Part shown: positions 10,597 to 18,617 of the stretch, in pieces
Numbering within the stretch: position 1 is the stretch's first letter
How the letters are laid out: each line of letters starts with the position of its first letter
Source: Pseudomonas taiwanensis
GTDB lineage: Bacteria; Pseudomonadota; Gammaproteobacteria; Pseudomonadales; Pseudomonadaceae
Reading direction: 5' to 3'
DNA length: 64,000 nt
Assembly: GCF_013393345.1 (NCBI RefSeq)
Contig: NZ_QJRF01000069.1
Location: forward strand, 124,001-188,000
Program-made: the position numbers and the translations under genes
Notes under the pieces: model-generated
What the model was told of the DNA's origin: nothing
Database searches by the model: none
The model's input: the letters and a program-made list of their open reading frames with translations, nothing else

Positions 10597-10780
10597 AGAT
10601 ACTTCGGCACTTTCGCGCCAGGCTGCGCCATTTCGGCGTCGCTCTTACCACGCGTCCCTGCGTGGACTTCACCGATTCGCCGATGAAGACCGCACCATCG
10701 TACTGGTTGCGTGGAAATTTCCAAGGGCAACCCGCTAGCAATCGAGGTTGCATCACAGTTGCCCAGAGGTACTTCGGTAC
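10597..10780. repeat. Structured intergenic segment bounded by near-identical 14-mers
   Basis: AGATACTTCGGCAC (10597-10610) and AGGTACTTCGGTAC (10767-10780) bound a segment with several dyads: CCACGC/GCGTGG, the perfect palindrome GGAAATTTCC (10713-10722) enclosed by GGTTGC (10705-10710) and GCAACC (10727-10732), and GTAC-TTCG-GTAC (10769-10780). The minus strand is open for over 60 codons but lacks a ribosome site. I recall similar spurious peptides from other Pseudomonas genomes, which suggests a recurring element; this is unverified. Confidence 0.4.
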
Positions 10781-10793
10781 AACCCGGCCGGCC

Positions 10794-10802
10794 TGATAGA
10801 AT
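10794..10802 (+). promoter_or_regulatory. Possible rep promoter (extended -10)
   Basis: TGA-TAGAAT is an extended -10 element ending 30 bases before the rep start. No clear -35 is seen. Confidence 0.4.
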
Positions 10803-10832
10803 GCGCGGCCATTCGCCTTTTCCAGCCCCAGC

Positions 10833-12845
10833 ATGTCCCGACTCAATCCCCGGCAGCAGGAAGCCGTGAACTACGTCGGTGGTCCGCTTTTGGTGCTCGC
10901 CGGCGCCGGTTCCGGCAAGACCAGCGTGATCACCCGCAAGATCGCCTACCTGGTGCAGCAGTGCGGAATCCGCGCGCAGTACATCGTCGCGGTGACCTTC
11001 ACCAACAAGGCCGCGCGCGAAATGAAAGAGCGCGTAAGCACCCTGCTGCGTGGCGGCGAAGGCAAAGGCCTGACCGTCTCCACCTTCCACAACCTCGGCC
11101 TGAACATCATCCGCAAGGAACACGCGCGCCTGGGCTTCAAGCCCGGGTTCTCGATCTTCGACGAGTCGGACATCAAGGCGCTGCTGACCGACATCATGCA
11201 AAAGGAATATGCCGGGGATGATGGCGTCGACGAGATCAAGGGCTACATCGGCAACTGGAAGAACGACCTGATCCTGCCGGAGGAGGCGCTGGCCAAGGCA
11301 CGCAACCCGAAGGAGCAGACTGCCGCCGTCGTTTACCTGCACTACCAGCGCACTCTCAAGGCGTACAACGCGGTGGACTTCGACGACCTGATCCTGATGC
11401 CGGTGAAGTTGTTCCAGGACAACCCCGATATCCTGGAAAAGTGGCAGAACCGCGTGCGCTACATGCTGGTGGACGAGTACCAGGACACCAACGCCAGCCA
11501 ATACCTGCTGGTGAAGCTGCTGGTCCAGCATCGGGCGCAGTTCACCGTGGTCGGCGACGATGACCAGTCGATCTACGCCTGGCGCGGTGCGCGGCCGGAA
11601 AACCTGATGCAGCTGAAGGAAGACTTCCCTTCGCTGAAAGTGGTGATGCTGGAGCAGAACTACCGCTCCACCAGCCGCATCCTCAAATGCGCGAACATCC
11701 TCATCGCCAACAACCCCCACGTGTTCGAGAAGCAGCTGTGGAGCGAGATGGGCGTGGGCGATCCGATCCGGGTGATCCGTTGCCGCAACGAGGACGCCGA
11801 GGCCGAGCGAATCGCCATGGAAATCCTCACCCTGCACCTGCGCACCCAGCGGCCGTACAGCGAGTTCGCCATCCTCTACCGGGGCAACCACCAGGCCAAG
11901 CTGATGGAGCTCAAGCTCCAGCACCATCAGATTCCCTATCGGCTGTCCGGCGGCACCAGCTTCTTCGGCCGCCAGGAAGTGAAGGACCTGATGTCCTACT
12001 TCCGCCTGCTGGTGAACCCGGACGACGACAACGCCTTCCTCCGCGTGATCAACGTCCCGCGCCGGGAAATCGGTTCGACGACCCTGGAGAAGCTCGGCAA
12101 CTACGCCACCGAGCGCGGCGTCTCGATGTTCGCCGCGTGCGACGAGATGGGCCTGTCCGAGCATCTCGACAGCCGCTTCACCGAACGCCTGCAGCGCTTC
12201 AAGCGCTTCATCGACGGCGTGCGCCAGCAGTGCGCGCAGAACGATCCCATCGCCGCCCTGCGCAGCATGGTGATGGACATCGACTACGAAAACTGGATCC
12301 GCCAGAACGCTTCCAGCGACAAGGTCGCCGAGTTCCGCATGGGCAACGTCTGGTTCCTCGTCGACGCGCTGAAGAACACGCTGGAGCGCGACGAAGAAGG
12401 CGGCATGACCATCGAGGAAGCCATCGCCAAGCTGGTGCTGCGCGACATGCTCGAGCGCCAGCAGGAGGAAGAGGAAGGCGCGGATGGTGTGCAGATGATG
12501 ACCCTGCACGCCTCCAAGGGCCTGGAGTTTCCCTACGTCTTCATCATGGGCGTGGAGGAAGACATCCTTCCCCACCGCTCCAGCATCGAAGCCGACACCA
12601 TCGAAGAGGAACGCCGTCTGGCCTACGTGGGTATCACCCGCGCGCGGCAGAACCTGGCCATGACCTTCGCCGCCAAGCGCAAGCAGTACGGCGAAATCAT
12701 CGATTGCTCCCCCAGTCGCTTCCTCGAGGAACTGCCCCAGGAAGACCTGGAATGGGAAGGCATGGACGACGCGCCAGTGGAGGTGAAGGCCGCGCGCGGC
12801 AACACGGCCCTGTCCGACATCCGTGCCATGCTGAAGAAATCGTAA
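10833..12845 (+). CDS. rep: ATP-dependent DNA helicase Rep
   Basis: A 670-residue superfamily-1 3'-5' helicase that clears proteins ahead of replication forks and restarts them with PriC. Walker A is AGAGSGKT at residues 23-30; motif II reads VDEYQDTN, motif III GDDDQSIYAWRGA, motif IV QNYRST, and motif V/VI MMTLHASKGLEFPYVF and ERRLAYVGITRARQ. Length and the opening MSRLNPRQQEAV fit Rep rather than UvrD (about 720) or PcrA. It is preceded by a structured intergenic segment and followed by xpt after 51 bases. Confidence 0.96.
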   Translation: MSRLNPRQQEAVNYVGGPLLVLAGAGSGKTSVITRKIAYLVQQCGIRAQYIVAVTFTNKAAREMKERVSTLLRGGEGKGLTVSTFHNLGLNIIRKEHARLGFKPGFSIFDESDIKALLTDIMQKEYAGDDGVDEIKGYIGNWKNDLILPEEALAKARNPKEQTAAVVYLHYQRTLKAYNAVDFDDLILMPVKLFQDNPDILEKWQNRVRYMLVDEYQDTNASQYLLVKLLVQHRAQFTVVGDDDQSIYAWRGARPENLMQLKEDFPSLKVVMLEQNYRSTSRILKCANILIANNPHVFEKQLWSEMGVGDPIRVIRCRNEDAEAERIAMEILTLHLRTQRPYSEFAILYRGNHQAKLMELKLQHHQIPYRLSGGTSFFGRQEVKDLMSYFRLLVNPDDDNAFLRVINVPRREIGSTTLEKLGNYATERGVSMFAACDEMGLSEHLDSRFTERLQRFKRFIDGVRQQCAQNDPIAALRSMVMDIDYENWIRQNASSDKVAEFRMGNVWFLVDALKNTLERDEEGGMTIEEAIAKLVLRDMLERQQEEEEGADGVQMMTLHASKGLEFPYVFIMGVEEDILPHRSSIEADTIEEERRLAYVGITRARQNLAMTFAAKRKQYGEIIDCSPSRFLEELPQEDLEWEGMDDAPVEVKAARGNTALSDIRAMLKKS

Positions 12846-13469
<624 letters not shown>

Positions 13470-13490
13470 TCCGCGAACGACCCGAGATGC

Positions 13491-13716
13491 TGTAGGGGCG
13501 AATTCATTCGCCAAGCAGGACGCAGTCCTGCCGTAGGTTGGGTCGAGGTACAAGCGACTCGTGATGGTGTGGGAGCGATTTCAATCGCGACGCAGGACGA
13601 AGTCCTGCCGTAGGTTGTGGCTGAGCCCACGAAGCCCAACGGGCGTGCTCAATTGGTATCGTTGGGCTTCGCAGAGCTCAGCCCAACCTACCGGCCCGAG
13701 GAGTCGCGAATGAATT
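13491..13716. repeat. Composite island of two palindromic repeat families
   Basis: Two family-B units, at 13491-13532 and 13569-13609, each hold a GCGAWTTCAWTCGC-type dyad followed by CAGGAC-N3-GTCCTG. They alternate with family-A sequence: a fragment starting GTAGGTTGGG at 13533 and a full bipartite element at 13610-13691 (31-base arms separated by 20 bases). A family-B fragment (GCGAATGAATTC) ends the island. This fills most of the 338-base gap between the converging xpt and cytochrome c5 genes. Confidence 0.8.
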
Positions 13717-13764
13717 CACACAGCGCGCCCGGGCTGCGACAACAGGTCGCAGCAAGCAGGCACA

Positions 13765-13790
13765 AAAAAGCCGCCCTTGGGCGGCTTTTT
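13765..13790. terminator. Bidirectional terminator between xpt and cytochrome c5 gene
   Basis: GCCGCCC (13770-13776), a TT loop and GGGCGGC (13779-13785) form a strong stem with A6 before it and T5 after it, so it can stop transcription from both sides. It is 18 bases from the cytochrome stop codon. Confidence 0.85.
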
Positions 13791-13807
13791 CATTGATGGC
13801 GGCGCTG

Positions 13808-14230
13808 TTACAGGCCGGACATCTTCTTGATGGCGCCTTTCAGCTCATCATCGGTGCAGTCAGCGCAGGTGCCCTTCGGCGGCATGCTGTTGATGCCGGT
13901 GATGGCCTTGGCCAGGATGCCGTCGAGGCCGCCCTGGTGGTCAGCACGCTCTTTCCAGGCAGCGGTATCGCCAATCTTCGGCGCGCCGAGAACACCAGCG
14001 GTGTGGCAGGCGCCACAGTGCTTGGCAATGATGTCGTCCGGCGTACGCGCACCGCCGCCAGCAGCGGCTGCTACGGCGCCAACGCCCTTGCATTCCTGAC
14101 CCTGGACGCAGACCTCGCCCACCGGCTTGATGCGCTCGGCAATGGCGTCGTCGGTCGCGGCCTGGGCGCTAACAGCCCACAGGGCCAATACGGCAGCATG
14201 GGCCGCCAGCATCTTCTTGATTAGGTTCAC
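13808..14230 (-). CDS. cycB: Cytochrome c5 (periplasmic or membrane-associated electron carrier)
   Basis: A 140-residue class-I c-type cytochrome. A signal peptide (VNLIKKMLAAHAAVLALWAVSAQA) precedes a mature region with one haem-binding motif, CGACH at residues 72-76, and a likely axial methionine at 116 (INSMPP). A second cysteine pair, CADC at 122-125, is a mark of the cytochrome c5 group. I chose the GTG at 14230, which follows GAGGG at 7 bases and gives a proper signal peptide; the open frame extends further upstream without one. It stands alone, convergent with xpt. Confidence 0.88.
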   Translation of the reverse strand: MNLIKKMLAAHAAVLALWAVSAQAATDDAIAERIKPVGEVCVQGQECKGVGAVAAAAGGGARTPDDIIAKHCGACHTAGVLGAPKIGDTAAWKERADHQGGLDGILAKAITGINSMPPKGTCADCTDDELKGAIKKMSGL

Positions 14231-14290
14231 CCTTACACCCTCATCGTGGCTAGTATCGCCCGCGGCCACGGTTTCGCGAGCGGGCGCAAG

Positions 14291-14319
14291 TATATACGGT
14301 TAGTCCGCCACGCTGAAAC
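14291..14319 (-). promoter_or_regulatory. Possible promoter of the cytochrome c5 gene
   Basis: On the minus strand GTTTCA, 17 bases, TATATA; about 60 bases before the GTG start. The -35 is weak. Confidence 0.3.
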
Positions 14320-14362
14320 AACCCAACTTGTCGCAGGGAAATGTCCTTGGCGGTTATGGAAT

Positions 14363-14911
14363 TCAGAAGTTCGCCGGCGTGGTCGCGCTGATCAGGCGTG
14401 CCGGGGCATCGAAGGGATTGCGGAAGCGGTGCGGCTTGCTGCTTTCGAAGTAGTAGCTGTCGCCAGGCTCGAGGACGTACACCTCGCTGCCGATGGTCAG
14501 CTCCAGGCGGCCTTCCACCAGCATGCCGGCCTCTTCGCCATCATGGGCGTACATCTCGTCGCCGGTGTCGGAACCCGGCGGATAGGTCTCGTCGAGGAAG
14601 GCCAGGGCGCGGCTCGGATGGGCCTTGCCCACCAGCTTCATGGTGATGGCACCGCTGCAGATATCGGTGAGTTCGGATGCCCGATAAACCACCTGGACCT
14701 GGTTTTCCTGCTCGAGATCAAGGGAGAAGAACTCCACCAGCGACATGGGAATGCCCCCCAGCACCTTCTTCAGCGAGCTGATTGAAGGGCTGACACTGTT
14801 CTTCTCGATCATGGAAATCGTGCTGTTGGTGACTCCCGCGCGCTTGGCGAGCTCACGCTGGGACAGGCCTTTCAGCTTACGGATGGCTTGCAGTCGAACG
14901 CCGACGTCCAA
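14363..14911 (-). CDS. pauR: PauR-like XRE/cupin regulator of polyamine catabolism
   Basis: A 182-residue repressor-type protein: an XRE helix-turn-helix (about 5-60, VRLQAIRKLKGLSQRELAKRAGVTNSTISMIEKN) and a C-terminal cupin (about 105-178). In P. aeruginosa PauR (PA5301) sits at the same place and represses the gamma-glutamylpolyamine (pau) genes until putrescine or cadaverine binds. Here it is upstream of dadX and within 8 kb of pauB-like, kauB and gabT2-like genes, supporting the same role. The start is TTG at 14911, with AAGGAGG about ten bases upstream. PuuR of E. coli is the enteric equivalent. Confidence 0.85.
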   Translation of the reverse strand: MDVGVRLQAIRKLKGLSQRELAKRAGVTNSTISMIEKNSVSPSISSLKKVLGGIPMSLVEFFSLDLEQENQVQVVYRASELTDICSGAITMKLVGKAHPSRALAFLDETYPPGSDTGDEMYAHDGEEAGMLVEGRLELTIGSEVYVLEPGDSYYFESSKPHRFRNPFDAPARLISATTPANF

Positions 14912-14955
14912 TGGCGGGATCCTCCTTGGGGATCAGGGGTAGTCACGGTCGCCGT

Positions 14956-14984
14956 ATCATGGCAACAGCGTTCAGTATTTACAA
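14956..14984 (-). promoter_or_regulatory. Possible pauR promoter
   Basis: On the minus strand TTGTAA, 17 bases, CATGAT, about 45 bases before the TTG start. It would separate pauR from the dadA-dadX operon, whose last gene ends at 15104. Confidence 0.35.
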
Positions 14985-15103
14985 CACTTCGGCTGTGGAT
15001 CCGGGACGAACTTTGCCCTCTCCAGGTGAGCCCCGGAGAACGTCGGAGAAAACGCATTGAATATCGGCGAAATGATCAAGATACCGATCACTTCACCGAA
15101 GAA

Positions 15104-16177
15104 TCAGGATCCGCTGTAGACGAGTGGCACCCGGCGCAGGTTGCAGAAGATCTGATAGGGAATGGTGCCGGCATGAGCCGCCACGTCACTGGCCAGAACT
15201 TCCTTGCCCCAGAGTTCGACTCGGCTGCCCAAACCTGCATCGGGCAGATCGGTGAGGTCGACCGTGAGCATGTCCATGGAGACCCGGCCAATCAGGCGGC
15301 TCGGCTGCCCGTCGATGCTCACCGGAGTCCCGGTGGGCGCGTGGCGCGGATAACCATCGGCGTATCCCATGGCGACGACGCCGACGCGAGTCGGGCGCTC
15401 GGTGACGAACTTCGCGCCATAGCCAACCGGCTGACCAGCCGGCAGTTCACGTACGCTGATGATCTTCGATTCGAGGGTCATCACCGGTTTCAGGCGCTCC
15501 GCCAGGGCGTTGGGCTGCTCAAAGGGAGTCGCGCCGTAGAGCATGATGCCGGGGCGCACCCAATCGCTCGGCACCTGCGGCCAACCCAGCACGGCCGGCG
15601 AGTTGCGCAGGCTGACCTCGGCCTCGAGTCCGGCGCGGGCCTGCTCGAATACCGCCACCTGCTCGACGCTGCTGCTGCAATCCAGCTCATCGGCGCGGGC
15701 GAAGTGGCTCATCAATACGATCTTCTCGACCTTTCCACTCGCCTGCAGGCGCTGCCAGGCATCACGGTACTCAGCCGGATGCAGGCCAACGCGGTGCATG
15801 CCCGAATCCAGCTTGAGCCAGACGGTCAGCGGCTTGTGCAGATTGGCGCGCTCGATGGCGTCCAGCTGCCAGCTGGCGTGCACCACGGTCCAGAAATCGT
15901 GTTCCTGGATCAGATCCAGCTCGTCGGCCTCGAAGAATCCTTCCAGCAGCAGGATCGGCTTGCGGATACCCGCCGCGCGCAATTGCAGCGCTTCCTCGAT
16001 GCAGGCCACGGCAAAGCCGTTGGCCTCGGATTCCAGTGCCTGGGCGCAGCGCACCGCACCATGGCCATAAGCATCGGCCTTGACCACGGCGAGCGCCTTG
16101 GCGCCGCTGACTTCGCGGGCGAGGCGGTAGTTGTGGCGCAGCGCTTCTAGATCGATCAGGGCACGGGCGGGACGCAT
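15104..16177 (-). CDS. dadX: Catabolic alanine racemase DadX
   Basis: A 357-residue PLP-dependent fold-III racemase converting L-alanine to D-alanine for oxidation by DadA. The PLP lysine is Lys33 in [11 protein letters not shown], and the second catalytic base is the tyrosine of VGYGAKF. The location downstream of dadA identifies it as the catabolic rather than the biosynthetic (Alr) enzyme. The ATG at 16177 lacks a good ribosome site, and a strong minus-strand terminator lies just upstream (16208-16231), so its expression relative to dadA may be limited. Confidence 0.95.
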   Translation of the reverse strand: MRPARALIDLEALRHNYRLAREVSGAKALAVVKADAYGHGAVRCAQALESEANGFAVACIEEALQLRAAGIRKPILLLEGFFEADELDLIQEHDFWTVVHASWQLDAIERANLHKPLTVWLKLDSGMHRVGLHPAEYRDAWQRLQASGKVEKIVLMSHFARADELDCSSSVEQVAVFEQARAGLEAEVSLRNSPAVLGWPQVPSDWVRPGIMLYGATPFEQPNALAERLKPVMTLESKIISVRELPAGQPVGYGAKFVTERPTRVGVVAMGYADGYPRHAPTGTPVSIDGQPSRLIGRVSMDMLTVDLTDLPDAGLGSRVELWGKEVLASDVAAHAGTIPYQIFCNLRRVPLVYSGS

Positions 16178-16207
16178 GGCGAGGGCTTCTTCTAATTGAT
16201 CGGGTGG

Positions 16208-16231
16208 AAAAAACCCGGCGCGAACGCCGGG
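16208..16231 (-). terminator. Intrinsic terminator between the RidA-like gene and dadX
   Basis: On the minus strand CCCGGCG, loop TTCG, CGCCGGG followed by TTTTTT. It lies after the RidA-like stop codon and about 30 bases before dadX, inside what is otherwise an operon. Confidence 0.8.
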
Positions 16232-16244
16232 CTGAGCAAGAAAC

Positions 16245-16598
16245 TTAGGGAAGCGCGGCGACGACCGTCATTTCCACCAGCACATCGGGCGAGTACATCT
16301 TCGCCTCGACGCAGGCACGGGCCGGAGCAGCGCCTTTCGGCACCCAGGCATCCCACACCGCATTCATCGCGGCGTAGTCCGCCTCCATGTCCTTCAGGTA
16401 GATGGTCACCGACAGGATGCGACTCCTGTCGGTACCGGCCTCGTCCAGCAGCGCGTCAATGGCAGCCAGGGTTTCGCGAGTCTGCTGGCCGACACCCGCG
16501 CTGTGCTTCTCATCCAGTTGGCCGGCCAGGTAGACCGTGCCGTTGTGGATGACGATTTCGCTGTAGCGGGTTTCAGTGCGCAGGCGCTGGATTGACAT
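16245..16598 (-). CDS. RidA/YjgF-family protein of the dad operon
   Basis: A 117-residue Rid-family protein ([16 protein letters not shown] near the N-terminus, [24 protein letters not shown] near the C-terminus with the conserved substrate-binding arginine of PARACVE). Rid proteins hydrolyse reactive imines and enamines to keto acids plus ammonia; DadA produces 2-iminopropionate, so clearing this intermediate is the likely job. Its start overlaps the dadA 3' end by 26 bases in another frame, showing tight coupling. It is distinct from the RidA encoded at 41438. Confidence 0.88.
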   Translation of the reverse strand: MSIQRLRTETRYSEIVIHNGTVYLAGQLDEKHSAGVGQQTRETLAAIDALLDEAGTDRSRILSVTIYLKDMEADYAAMNAVWDAWVPKGAAPARACVEAKMYSPDVLVEMTVVAALP

Positions 16599-17871
16599 TG
16601 CTCGGGGTCTCTTTGGAATTGCCGTAGCGGAAGATGTCCAGGCCTTCTGCGCTGATCTGCGGACGCTTGCGCGCCATCAGGTCCGCCAGCAGGCGGCCGG
16701 AGCCGCAGGCCATGGTCCAACCCAGGGTGCCGTGGCCGGTATTGAGGAACAGGTTGCGGAACGGAGTGGCGCCCACGATCGGGGTGCCGTCCGGAGTCGC
16801 CGGGCGCAGGCCGGTCCAGAAGCTCGCCTGGGACAGATCGCCACCTTCCGGATAGAGGTCGGCGGTGATCATTTCCAGCGTGTCACGGCGAGCCGGATTC
16901 AGGTCCAGGTTGAAACCGGTGATCTCGGCCATGCCGCCCACGCGGATGCGCTTGTCGAAGCGAGTGATGGCGACCTTGTAGGTCTCATCGAGAATGGTCG
17001 AAGTCGGAGCCATGGCCGGATTGGTGATCGGCACGGTCAGCGAATAACCCTTGAGCGGATAGACCGGGGCCTTGATGCCCAGCGGCTTGAGCATTTGCGG
17101 GGTGTAGCTGCCGAGCGCCAGGACGTAGCGGTCTGCGGTTTCCAGCTTGCCATCGATCCACACGCCATTGATGCGGTCGCCGGCGAAGTCCAGGCCTTCG
17201 ATGTTCTGGCCGAAGCGGAATTCCACGCCCAGCTTCTCCGCCATCTCGGCGAGGCGGGTGGTGAACATCTGGCAGTCGCCGGTCTGGTCGTTGGGCAGGC
17301 GCAGGGCGCCGGCCAGCTTGTGCTTGACGTTGGCCAGGGCCGGTTCGACGCGGGCGATGCCGTCACGGTCGAGCAATTCGTAGGGCACGCCGGATGCTTC
17401 GAGCACGGCGATGTCCTTGGCCGCGGCGTCTACCTGGGCCTGGGTGCGGAACAGCTGGGTCGTGCCGAGGGCGCGGCCTTCATAGCTGATGCCGGTTTCA
17501 GCGCGGAGCTCGTCGAGGCAGTCGCGGCTGTACTCGGACAGACGCACCATGCGTTCCTTGTTCACTGCATAGCGGGCGGCGGTGCAGTTGCGCAGCATCT
17601 GCGTCATCCACAGGTACTGGTCGATGTCGCTGGTGGTGCGGATGGCCAGCGGCGCGTGCTGCTGCAGCATCCATTTGACGGCCTTCAGCGGCACGCCGGG
17701 CGCCGCCCAGGGCGATGCGTAACCGGGGGAAACCTGGCCAGCGTTGGCGAAGCTGGTTTCCATGGCCACGGCGTTCTGGCGGTCGACCACGACCACCTCG
17801 AACCCCGCCTGGGCCAAGTAATAGGCGCTAGTCGTACCGATCACACCACTGCCAAGGACCATCACTCGCAT
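16573..17871 (-). CDS. dadA: D-amino acid dehydrogenase small subunit DadA
   Basis: A 432-residue FAD-dependent, membrane-associated dehydrogenase oxidising D-alanine and other D-amino acids to 2-keto acids, passing electrons to the respiratory chain. The Rossmann motif [17 protein letters not shown] lies at the N-terminus and the FAD-closing motif [16 protein letters not shown] near the C-terminus. I chose the ATG at 17871 (MRVMVLGSG), preceded by GGAG at 7 bases; the length equals that of known DadA proteins. It heads the dadA-ridA-dadX operon and is divergent from lrp, whose product activates it in Pseudomonas. Confidence 0.96.
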   Translation of the reverse strand: MRVMVLGSGVIGTTSAYYLAQAGFEVVVVDRQNAVAMETSFANAGQVSPGYASPWAAPGVPLKAVKWMLQQHAPLAIRTTSDIDQYLWMTQMLRNCTAARYAVNKERMVRLSEYSRDCLDELRAETGISYEGRALGTTQLFRTQAQVDAAAKDIAVLEASGVPYELLDRDGIARVEPALANVKHKLAGALRLPNDQTGDCQMFTTRLAEMAEKLGVEFRFGQNIEGLDFAGDRINGVWIDGKLETADRYVLALGSYTPQMLKPLGIKAPVYPLKGYSLTVPITNPAMAPTSTILDETYKVAITRFDKRIRVGGMAEITGFNLDLNPARRDTLEMITADLYPEGGDLSQASFWTGLRPATPDGTPIVGATPFRNLFLNTGHGTLGWTMACGSGRLLADLMARKRPQISAEGLDIFRYGNSKETPSNVNPAPAH

Positions 17872-17933
17872 GTCTGTCTCCATTCGCAACGGGGATTCCG
17901 CTGCGTTTGTTATTTTGAGCGTCGTTGACGCGA

Positions 17934-17965
17934 AGTATAGGGAGACAAACGCAGTGATATTCACT
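17934..17965 (-). promoter_or_regulatory. dadA promoter with overlapping palindromic operator
   Basis: On the minus strand a good -10 (TATACT, complement of 17934-17939) has no matching -35; instead the -35 position is covered by the perfect dyad AGTGA-TAT-TCACT (17953-17965). This is the pattern of an activator-dependent promoter. Lrp (DadR), encoded divergently, is the expected activator, but the dyad has not been shown to be its site. Confidence 0.5.
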
Positions 17966-18029
17966 ATATAGATAGCCATATTTGGCGATAATTCTCGGCA
18001 GAATGCGCTTCAGCGGAGGGGCATCCACC

Positions 18030-18518
18030 ATGCGCACCCAGCATCAATCCCGTCGTGAACTGGACAAGATAGACCGGAATATTTTACGAATCCTGCAGGA
18101 AGACGGCCGGATCTCCTTCACCGAGCTGGGCGAACGCGTGGGGCTTTCCACTACGCCCTGCACCGAGCGTGTGCGCCGCCTGGAGCGAGAGGGGATCATC
18201 CTCGGCTACAACGCGCGGCTGAACCCGCAGCACCTGAAGGCCAGCCTGCTGGTATTCGTCGAGATCAGCCTGGACTACAAGTCCGGCGACACCTTCGAAG
18301 ACTTCCGCCGCGCCGTACTCAAGCTGCCCCATGTACTCGAATGCCACCTGGTCTCGGGCGATTTCGACTACCTGGTGAAGGCCCGAATCAATGAGATGGC
18401 CTCCTACCGCAAGCTGCTCGGCGACATCCTGCTGAAGCTGCCTCACGTGCGTGAATCCAAGTCCTACATCGTCATGGAAGAAGTGAAAGAGTCACTGAAC
18501 CTGCCGATCCCCGACTGA
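18030..18518 (+). CDS. lrp: Leucine-responsive regulatory protein Lrp (DadR)
   Basis: A 162-residue Lrp/AsnC regulator: N-terminal helix-turn-helix (about 10-60, LDKIDRNILRILQEDGRISFTELGERVGLSTTPCTERVRRLE) and C-terminal RAM ligand-binding domain. It closely resembles the global Lrp of enterics and the Pseudomonas Lrp/DadR that senses L-alanine and activates dadAX. The ATG at 18030 follows GGAGGGG; an upstream in-frame ATG would add 16 atypical residues. It is divergent from dadA with a 158-base AT-rich control region. Confidence 0.94.
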   Translation: MRTQHQSRRELDKIDRNILRILQEDGRISFTELGERVGLSTTPCTERVRRLEREGIILGYNARLNPQHLKASLLVFVEISLDYKSGDTFEDFRRAVLKLPHVLECHLVSGDFDYLVKARINEMASYRKLLGDILLKLPHVRESKSYIVMEEVKESLNLPIPD

Positions 18519-18593
18519 TTTGTTACGAGCGTTCCGAACCCCTTGGCACAGCTCGGGGGTTCGCCTTATCCTGCCCGGGCGTAAAATTTTCCA

Positions 18594-18601
18594 AACAACA
18601 A
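18594..18601 (+). promoter_or_regulatory. Hfq/Crc-type A-rich (CA) motif before the pauB-like gene
   Basis: AACAACAA fits the AANAANAA pattern bound by Hfq with Crc in Pseudomonas catabolite repression. It lies immediately before the AGGA ribosome site of the oxidase gene at 18618, where binding would block initiation. Inference from motif and position only. Confidence 0.5.
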
Positions 18602-18617
18602 AATCAGGATTTCGCAC

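Noticed and set aside
10595-10846. An 83-codon minus-strand frame in the gap before rep
   Set aside because: No ribosome site, overlaps the rep start, and is more readily explained by the palindromic element; kept as a repeat, not a gene.
13470-13807. Gap after xpt examined for a small RNA or short gene
   Set aside because: It is filled by repeats and a bidirectional terminator; no promoter or ribosome site was found.
16573-16598. Overlap of dadA and the RidA-like gene considered a frameshift
   Set aside because: Both proteins are complete with normal ends; overlapping genes in one operon explain it.
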